In this document: one piece after another, positions 59,370 to 64,000 of the stretch
Position numbering within the stretch: position 1 is the stretch's first letter
Layout: each line of letters opens with the position of its first letter
Origin: Salinicoccus halodurans
GTDB taxonomy: Bacteria > Bacillota > Bacilli > Staphylococcales > Salinicoccaceae
Direction of reading: 5' to 3'
Assembly: GCF_900114445.1 (NCBI RefSeq)
Contig: NZ_FOTB01000001.1
Location: 244,937-308,936 of the forward strand
Length of the DNA stretch: 64,000 nt
The notes under the pieces: generated by a model
The model's database searches: none
The model's input: the letters and a program-made list of their open reading frames with translations, nothing else
What the model was told of the DNA's origin: nothing
Position numbers and translations under genes: made by a program

Positions 59370-60323
59370 ATGGAAAATATATTGTCTATATCCATATTCG
59401 GCTTCATAGCAAACTGGAGCCCGTATTTCTTCATATTCACTGTTTTTCTGACAGTACTCTATTTCTTAATCACAAAGAAATGGTACCGGAACTTTGAAGA
59501 CGGCAGACCGCTCAGGACGAAAGAGGGTGTTGTCTTTATAACCAGCATGGTGCTGCTCTACGCAATGTACGGCGCACCTGTCGACATACTCAGTCATATT
59601 CTGTTCAGCTTCCATATGCTGCAGATGGCAGTCGTATTCCTGCTTATTGCACCGCTGATGTTCTATGCAATACCGGGATATGTATGGAAGTATTTTGTGA
59701 ACCTGCCTGTCATTAAACAGGTATTCAGCATAACAAGAAAGCCTTTGATAACACTTATCCTGTTCAACGGTGTCTTCTCGGTGTACCATCTGCCGGTTGT
59801 ACTTGATTTTCTGAAACAGAGCGGTCCGCTGCACTCTGCATTCAACGCCCTGCTTTTCCTGCTGGCCATTCTGATGTTCTATCCGGTATTCAATAAAGTG
59901 GAACCGAAAGAGAATCATATGGGTGGGTTATTCAAGATGCTGTATGTATTCAGTATAGGCGCACTTTTAACGCCTGCCTGCGGCCTGATTATCTTTGCGG
60001 GTACGCCGCTGTATGAAACGTACACAGATGGAGATGCCTGGCTGTCAGCAATGGAACTCTGCGTGCCGTCCGGCGTGCTTGATGGTCTGAAAGGCCAGGG
60101 CCTGATCTCAGGACCGGAGTACTTTACAAATACAACACCGGTTATGGATCAGCAGACTGGCGGCATCATTATGAAAGTACTCCAGGAAGTTTTCTTCGGC
60201 TTCATGCTGGGCTTCATATTCTTCAGCTGGTTCAGGGATGAACGCAAGGATGAAGAAGAGACGACGAGACGCTCATTGGAAAATGCGCGAATCCAAAAAG
60301 AGCTATTCAATCAATATAGATAA
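59370..60323 (+). CDS. ctaG: caa3-type oxidase assembly factor CtaG
   Basis: 317 residues with about seven helices, of the CtaG_Cox11-like caa3 assembly family (ISIFGFIANWSPYFFIFTVFLTVLYF; HILFSFHMLQMAVVFLLIAPLMFYAIPGY; TPACGLIIFAGTPLYETY). It aids CuB site formation of the caa3 oxidase in Bacillus. The ATG at 59370 is chosen since AAAGGATG overlaps the earlier ATG at 59361. Confidence 0.92.
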   Translation: MENILSISIFGFIANWSPYFFIFTVFLTVLYFLITKKWYRNFEDGRPLRTKEGVVFITSMVLLYAMYGAPVDILSHILFSFHMLQMAVVFLLIAPLMFYAIPGYVWKYFVNLPVIKQVFSITRKPLITLILFNGVFSVYHLPVVLDFLKQSGPLHSAFNALLFLLAILMFYPVFNKVEPKENHMGGLFKMLYVFSIGALLTPACGLIIFAGTPLYETYTDGDAWLSAMELCVPSGVLDGLKGQGLISGPEYFTNTTPVMDQQTGGIIMKVLQEVFFGFMLGFIFFSWFRDERKDEEETTRRSLENARIQKELFNQYR

Positions 60324-60348
60324 GATAATCAGTTAGGAGAAATACACC

Positions 60349-60807
60349 GTGCATCTATTACCAACAATCAGTACTTTTTTTATCGTACTCAGTGCAATCT
60401 TCATGGGGATTGGCATCCATAAGATCAGAAAACACAGGGATATTGAAGGGCATCAGAAAATGATGACCTACGCTGCAGTCAGTGCGGTTATTTTCTTCAT
60501 AATTTATGTATCAAGAACGATATTCATCGGCAACACTGCTTTCGGCGGGCCGGATTATCTGGTGCCGTTCTATACAGTGTTCCTGGTTTTCCATATTATA
60601 CTGGCAACTACAGGTGCCTTCCTCGGCGGTACACAGATTTATTTCGGAGCTAAAAGAAAACTGTCAAAACACAGAAAACTTGCACCATGGGCTTCTGTAA
60701 TCTGGTTCGGTACGGCAATCACAGGCGTTATGGTTTATGTACTTCTGTACATGCTGTATCCGGGAGGAGAAACAACTTCTCTGTTCAGAGCAATCATTCA
60801 GGGTTAA
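60349..60807 (+). CDS. DUF420 membrane protein (YozB/CtaM-like)
   Basis: 152 residues with four helices and conserved His residues (RKHRDIEGHQKMM; LVFHIILATTGAF; KRKLSKHRKLAPW). The DUF420 homologue CtaM of S. aureus is required for aa3 oxidase function and lies near ctaB, so an oxidase maturation role is likely. GTG start at 60349 with TTAGGAGA 9 bases upstream. It follows ctaG by 25 bases and is probably co-transcribed. Confidence 0.88.
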   Translation: MHLLPTISTFFIVLSAIFMGIGIHKIRKHRDIEGHQKMMTYAAVSAVIFFIIYVSRTIFIGNTAFGGPDYLVPFYTVFLVFHIILATTGAFLGGTQIYFGAKRKLSKHRKLAPWASVIWFGTAITGVMVYVLLYMLYPGGETTSLFRAIIQG

Positions 60808-60841
60808 TTAAAGACCGGATCCAATCGGATCCAGTCTTTAA
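60808..60841 (+). terminator. terminator after the ctaG-DUF420 pair
   Basis: TTAAAGAC-C-GGATCC / GGATCC-A-GTCTTTAA with AATC loop (one mismatch), starting right after the stop codon. Confidence 0.75.
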
Positions 60842-60856
60842 TATGCATGGGTATAC

Positions 60857-60886
60857 AAAAAAGGAACACATCCGTGTTCCTTTTTT
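60857..60886. terminator. bidirectional terminator
   Basis: Perfect 13-bp stem AAAAAAGGAACAC (60857-60869) / GTGTTCCTTTTTT (60874-60886) with ATCC loop; T-rich in both directions, ahead of the convergent yugN. Confidence 0.92.
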
Positions 60887-60897
60887 ATAATTAAGTA

Positions 60898-61254
60898 TTA
60901 GACAAGCGCTTTTAGATCTTTTGCTACAGCTCTTATTTTTTCTACTGCGTTGTCGACAATCCTCTCAGGGAAATGCTCGTCGCTGCCGTATTCTATACCT
61001 GTCGGATAGTAGTGTTTACCCATATAAGGATCCATCAGCTGGAGGACTGCGCTGTTTGCGCCTACATCTCCTTCCAAGGCATAGCCTGGCACACGTAAGT
61101 AGTAGATTCCTTCCGGCACTTCATATTTATAGTCGAAAGTCATGCGTTCGTAGTCCCAGGAACCTCCAAGAACGAGCCCATTTTTGTTCATTGTGTCTTG
61201 CAGTATATCTTGAGAAACAACCATTGTCTCAAGACCAGAGTTTTCAAATACCAT
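60898..61254 (-). CDS. YugN-like family protein
   Basis: 118-residue soluble protein: MVFENSGLETMVVSQDILQ, then GGSWDYERMTFDYKYE and YYLRVPGYALEGDVGA, matching the YugN family of unknown function. GGGAGG precedes the ATG. It is convergent with the ctaG unit. Confidence 0.82.
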   Translation of the reverse strand: MVFENSGLETMVVSQDILQDTMNKNGLVLGGSWDYERMTFDYKYEVPEGIYYLRVPGYALEGDVGANSAVLQLMDPYMGKHYYPTGIEYGSDEHFPERIVDNAVEKIRAVAKDLKALV

Positions 61255-61396
61255 GAAATTTCCTCCCTAAGCATTTTGCATTACTTTAATTTTAATCCAT
61301 ATCCATGAGACTTGCAAATGGAATTTATGTATTTTGTAAAAACGGATGTGGAAGGTATGTCCCTGGATATGGTACTATTGGGGAGAGGTGATGTAA

Positions 61397-61840
61397 ATGA
61401 TAACTGAAAAAGAATTGGAAATCATGGATCAGCTCGATGCCTTGAACAAAAAGGTTATGGAGACTACGGAATATAAGCACTACTGCAAATACAGGGAGCT
61501 TCTGGACACAGATCCGGTCGCATCCGATCTGATAGATCGTTTCACCAAAATGAAGGAAGCGTTTGAAGAAGTGCAGAGGTTCGGGAAATACCATCCTGAC
61601 TTCAGCACAAAGAGAAGGGAAATCAACCAGTTCAAAAAAGAACTGGATATGAACCCTGTCATAATGGAGTACAGGAGGGCTGAGTATCAGATACAGTCAC
61701 TTCTCGATGAAATCCTCTACCATGTGAGCATTGGCGTCAGCAGCAACGTAAACGTCGTCAGCAGCAATCCGTTCTTCTCTGTCGGAGGAGAATCCGGATG
61801 TTCGACCGGTGGGAGCTGCGGATGTCAAACGGCAATCTAA
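61397..61840 (+). CDS. ylbF: YlbF/RicF family regulator
   Basis: 147 residues, helical (MITEKELEIMDQLDALNKKVME; CKYRELLDTDPVASDLIDRFTKMKE). The tail has a cysteine cluster GCSTGGSCGCQ, consistent with the Fe-S cluster bound by the Bacillus RicA-RicF-RicT complex, which assists RNase Y. GGAGAGGTGATG precedes the ATG. In Bacillus ylbF is next to ylbG and rsmD; here a minus-strand phosphodiesterase gene intervenes. Confidence 0.9.
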   Translation: MITEKELEIMDQLDALNKKVMETTEYKHYCKYRELLDTDPVASDLIDRFTKMKEAFEEVQRFGKYHPDFSTKRREINQFKKELDMNPVIMEYRRAEYQIQSLLDEILYHVSIGVSSNVNVVSSNPFFSVGGESGCSTGGSCGCQTAI

Positions 61841-61850
61841 TATGGAAATC

Positions 61851-61882
61851 AGGACAGTCTGTCAGTGGCTGTCCTTTTTTTA
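61851..61882 (+). terminator. ylbF terminator
   Basis: AGGACAG (61851-61857) pairs with CTGTCCT (61869-61875), 11-base loop, then T7. Confidence 0.88.
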
Positions 61883-61894
61883 TTCATGAATATA

Positions 61895-61927
61895 ATAAAA
61901 ATCTCCCGCTCCATGAGGAGGGGAGAT
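61895..61927 (-). terminator. terminator of the phosphodiesterase gene
   Basis: ATCTCCC (61901-61907) and GGGAGAT (61921-61927) with a nested CTCC/GGAG; on the minus strand followed by TTTTATTATATT. Confidence 0.82.
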
Positions 61928-61936
61928 GGAACGTTT

Positions 61937-62857
61937 TTAATATCTTTCATTCAGAAGGTGGTGGCTGATATCCGGGAAATCCGTAACGATTGTGTGGGCA
62001 CCTTTTTGAATCAGTGCATCCATTTCATCCATTTCATTGATGACCCAGTACCCAACTGCGATGTTAAGACTCTGCAGGTAATCTATGAAGCCTTCACGAT
62101 CAAGCGGGATATTATTGTATTTCGGCGGAATCTGGAAGGTATCCGCTTTTGGAGTATACAGATGCTTGAAGCATGAAGAATATGCAAGGTATGCGTTCCT
62201 TACCTGATCTTCTCCGGCACCGAGTGCCACATCTTCACCTGAATACAGGCGGAAGCGCTCAATCTGTTCATCATGGAAGCTTGTGACGAGCACACGATCA
62301 TGGACCTCAAGCTCATCGATCAATCTATACAGCAGGCTTGGCATCAGACTGCCTTCATAGGATTCAGGCGCATCCTTGATATCGATATTGAGGAGTTTGT
62401 CCGGATATTTTTGGATGAGCTCTCTCAAAGTGACGATTTTCACGTCTTCAGCCTCTCTGAATGGATGATTGCCCTCGACATCTCTGAAATGATAGCCGAA
62501 ATCAAGTGCACGCAGCTCATCGAGCGTCATGTTGCTGATACGGCCTGCACCGTTGGAAGTACGGTCGACATAAGCATCATGGAAGACGACGATTTCTTCA
62601 TCTTTGGTCATGCGAACATCAACTTCAAAACCATCTACATTGAATTCTGAAGCTTTGTCAAACGCCGCGATAGTATGTTCAGGCGCAAGCCCCATTCCTC
62701 CGCGATGCGCGAAAATATAAGGAGAACGGTGTCTGAAGTAAGGTTTGATGTCCCGGATCTTAGTCTCGCTCATCAGCTTCGTGCTGACCCACAGACCTCC
62801 TATGACTCCGCCGGCAACACCCACAGCTGTTAAAAATCCTTTGAAACACTTGTTCAT
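61937..62857 (-). CDS. membrane-anchored glycerophosphodiester phosphodiesterase
   Basis: 306 residues. An N-terminal hydrophobic anchor or signal (~10-28) followed by a GDPD TIM barrel: FAHRGGMGLAPEHTIAAFDKA, VDGFEVDVRMTKDEEIVVFHD and NIDIKDAPESYEG carry the His-Glu-Asp catalytic/metal residues. It hydrolyses deacylated phospholipid head groups, outside the membrane if the anchor is as predicted. GGAGG precedes the ATG. It interrupts the ylbF-ylbG order. Confidence 0.92.
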   Translation of the reverse strand: MNKCFKGFLTAVGVAGGVIGGLWVSTKLMSETKIRDIKPYFRHRSPYIFAHRGGMGLAPEHTIAAFDKASEFNVDGFEVDVRMTKDEEIVVFHDAYVDRTSNGAGRISNMTLDELRALDFGYHFRDVEGNHPFREAEDVKIVTLRELIQKYPDKLLNIDIKDAPESYEGSLMPSLLYRLIDELEVHDRVLVTSFHDEQIERFRLYSGEDVALGAGEDQVRNAYLAYSSCFKHLYTPKADTFQIPPKYNNIPLDREGFIDYLQSLNIAVGYWVINEMDEMDALIQKGAHTIVTDFPDISHHLLNERY

Positions 62858-62945
62858 AATTCATTGCCTCCAGTAATAGATTCATTTTAAAACTGTTCAT
62901 TAACATGGTATCATATCTTTATATAAATTTATAAGGTGGGGTATA

Positions 62946-63209
62946 ATGCTTGAAAAGCGTATTGGCATATATATATATTTTAAACAAAATAAGTTCATAC
63001 GACAATTGAAACGGCACGGCCACCTCATATACGTGAATAAAGATAAGAAGTACTTACTATTATATATATACGAATCCGAGCTTTCTCAAACAATAAAAAT
63101 GCTGGAACAGCTTAAATATGTCAGAGAAGTGATCGTATCCGAATATCCGAATATCAGGCGGGAGTACAGTACTGAGAACTATGAGGCCAGGGATTACCGT
63201 GTAATATGA
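62946..63209 (+). CDS. ylbG: UPF0298/DUF2129 family protein YlbG
   Basis: 87 residues (EKRIGIYIYFKQNKFIRQLKRHGHLIYVNKDKKYLLLYI). Matches the YlbG family of unknown function, beside rsmD in Bacillus. AAGGTGGGG precedes the ATG. Its stop is 4 bases from the stop of the convergent DUF7147-like gene. Confidence 0.9.
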   Translation: MLEKRIGIYIYFKQNKFIRQLKRHGHLIYVNKDKKYLLLYIYESELSQTIKMLEQLKYVREVIVSEYPNIRREYSTENYEARDYRVI

Positions 63210-63213
63210 TTTA

Positions 63214-63582
63214 TTACATCGGTGGAATCAGGTGGTTCAGCCTCAGCACGCCGGTGATGTACTGGTAGAATTGTTCACGTTCATAAAAATCTTCAGGGTC
63301 TCTTGCGGAAAATTCAATGACCGGGATGTTTTTCCCTTCACACCATCCGCGGATGAGTGTGTATTTCTGTCCCTGTCCCTGATTGTACCGGATGCCGTTA
63401 TAGATGGTGTAGATCGCCTGGAAATTGCCTCGGACCGGCTGCATGACGAGCAGAAAAGTGGAATGGCTATCCCCTGTATGTAAGAATATTGCTTTGTCGA
63501 TGCGTGTATGATTGTGGCTGATGAGCGATTCCAATTCGAAAATGTCGCCATAGCCTTCACCGAGTGTGATGAATTTTTGCAT
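63214..63582 (-). CDS. DUF7147-like protein of unknown function
   Basis: 122 residues: MQKFITLGEGYGDIFELESLISHNHTRIDKAIFLHT, then NQGQGQKYTLIRGW. Similar small proteins exist in Bacillaceae; some carry the misleading label methylthioribose kinase. ATG 63582 follows GGGAG; an in-frame TTG at 63591 overlaps it. Convergent with ylbG. Confidence 0.72.
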   Translation of the reverse strand: MQKFITLGEGYGDIFELESLISHNHTRIDKAIFLHTGDSHSTFLLVMQPVRGNFQAIYTIYNGIRYNQGQGQKYTLIRGWCEGKNIPVIEFSARDPEDFYEREQFYQYITGVLRLNHLIPPM

Positions 63583-63643
63583 GCTTATCAACTCCCATTA
63601 TCATTTTAAACCAACCCCGGGAGGAAAGAAAGAGGATTTGACA

Positions 63644-64000
63644 GTGAGAATCATCAGTGGAAAATATAAAGCGAGAAAGATTGAAACTTTGAATTCGAAT
63701 GATACACGCCCGACGACTGACAAAGTCAGGGAGAACATCTTTAATATTCTGGGAAGGACCGACGGCGATGTACTGGACTTGTTTGCGGGAAGCGGGGCGC
63801 TGGGTATTGAAGCAATCAGCCGCGGTGCGGACTCCGCAGTGTTCATCGACGGGGCGCGTGATGCTGTCGGGATTCTGAAGAAGAACACAAAAGGCATGGA
63901 AGAAAGTGTGGAAATCTTCAGGAACGATTACCGTCGTGCCTTAAAAGCGCTTGCGAAGCGAGGGAGGCAGTTCGACCTGATTTTCCTGGATCCGCCATAT
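63644..64000 (+). CDS. rsmD: 16S rRNA (guanine966-N2)-methyltransferase, 3'-truncated by window end
   Basis: Methylates G966 of 16S rRNA in the small-subunit head. The first 119 codons are present: RIISGKYKARKIET and TRPTTDKVRENIFNIL are characteristic of RsmD; SAM motif DLFAGSGALGIEAISRG and the catalytic DPPY at the window edge. GTG 63644 is the start because AGAGG lies about 8 bases upstream; the TTG at 63638 is too close. Follows ylbG as ylbH in Bacillus. Confidence 0.93.
   Translation, partial: MRIISGKYKARKIETLNSNDTRPTTDKVRENIFNILGRTDGDVLDLFAGSGALGIEAISRGADSAVFIDGARDAVGILKKNTKGMEESVEIFRNDYRRALKALAKRGRQFDLIFLDPPY

Noticed and set aside
61397-61840. Cysteine-rich tail of YlbF as unusual
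   Set aside because: Tail cysteines and Fe-S binding are known for the RicF/YlbF family.

Overview
The window reads as a contiguous chromosomal segment of a Gram-positive bacterium of the family Staphylococcaceae, most likely a halotolerant Salinicoccus/Jeotgalicoccus-type organism. This rests on three things: Bacillales core gene order (purFMNHD; ptsHI; cydAB-ktrC; rnjA-rpoY-def-ykyA-pdhABCD; yktA/yktB/suhB; ylaF-typA-ylaH-ylaL-ylaN-ftsW-pyc-ctaA/ctaBCDEFG; ylbF-ylbG-rsmD), strong AGGAGG-type ribosome binding sites with frequent TTG/GTG starts, and acidic low-complexity stretches in several proteins (PdhC linkers, CtaC tail). The genus is inference. There are no rRNA or tRNA genes, CRISPR arrays, transposases, integrases or phage genes.

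Layout. 1-5.6 kb: 3' part of the purine operon (purF partial, purM, purN, purH, purD) closed by a terminator. 5.7-10 kb: a small acidic minus-strand ORF, an unrecognised polytopic membrane protein overlapping an orphan hutG-type gene, an RlmI-type rRNA methyltransferase and a DUF697-like membrane protein. 10-17 kb: ptsHI behind a perfect 20-bp inverted repeat, an Atg22/UMF1-type MFS protein, cydAB behind a Rex-like site, and a KtrC-like potassium channel regulator. 17-21 kb: minus-strand rpoY-rnjA, a 32-codon basic peptide gene with its own terminator, an 87-aa protein, def and the lipoprotein gene ykyA. 21-26 kb: pdhABCD and the UPF0223 gene yktA.

26.4-41 kb is the most distinctive block: a DUF4064 membrane protein, a TetR regulator divergent from a BASS-family transporter, ilvD, a T-box leader with a probable Leu (CTC) specifier, then ilvB-ilvN-ilvC-leuA-leuB-leuC-leuD and a short, ACT-less threonine dehydratase whose expected ATG start is one base out of frame. 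This branched-chain amino acid block sits between yktA and yktB, which are close together in Bacillus.

41-49.5 kb: yktB, suhB, a NERD-like/zinc-ribbon gene split by a frameshift in an A8 tract, ylaF, typA, ylaH, ylaL-like, ylaN, ftsW and an unrecognised 270-aa gene. 49.5-61 kb: pyruvate carboxylase and the heme A/caa3 cytochrome oxidase cluster (ctaA divergent from ctaBCDEF, then ctaG and a DUF420/ctaM-type gene). 61-64 kb: yugN, ylbF, a membrane-anchored glycerophosphodiester phosphodiesterase, ylbG, a DUF7147-like gene and the 5' part of rsmD, cut by the window end.

Together the genes link purine synthesis, PTS sugar uptake, pyruvate oxidation and carboxylation, branched-chain amino acid synthesis and two terminal oxidase systems (bd and caa3). 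No wholly new multi-gene system was identified. The best leads are the TetR-BASS-ilvD-T-box arrangement, the two homopolymer frameshifts (ilvA start, NERD gene), the 32-aa peptide gene, and unassigned operator-like repeats upstream of ptsHI and pdhA.
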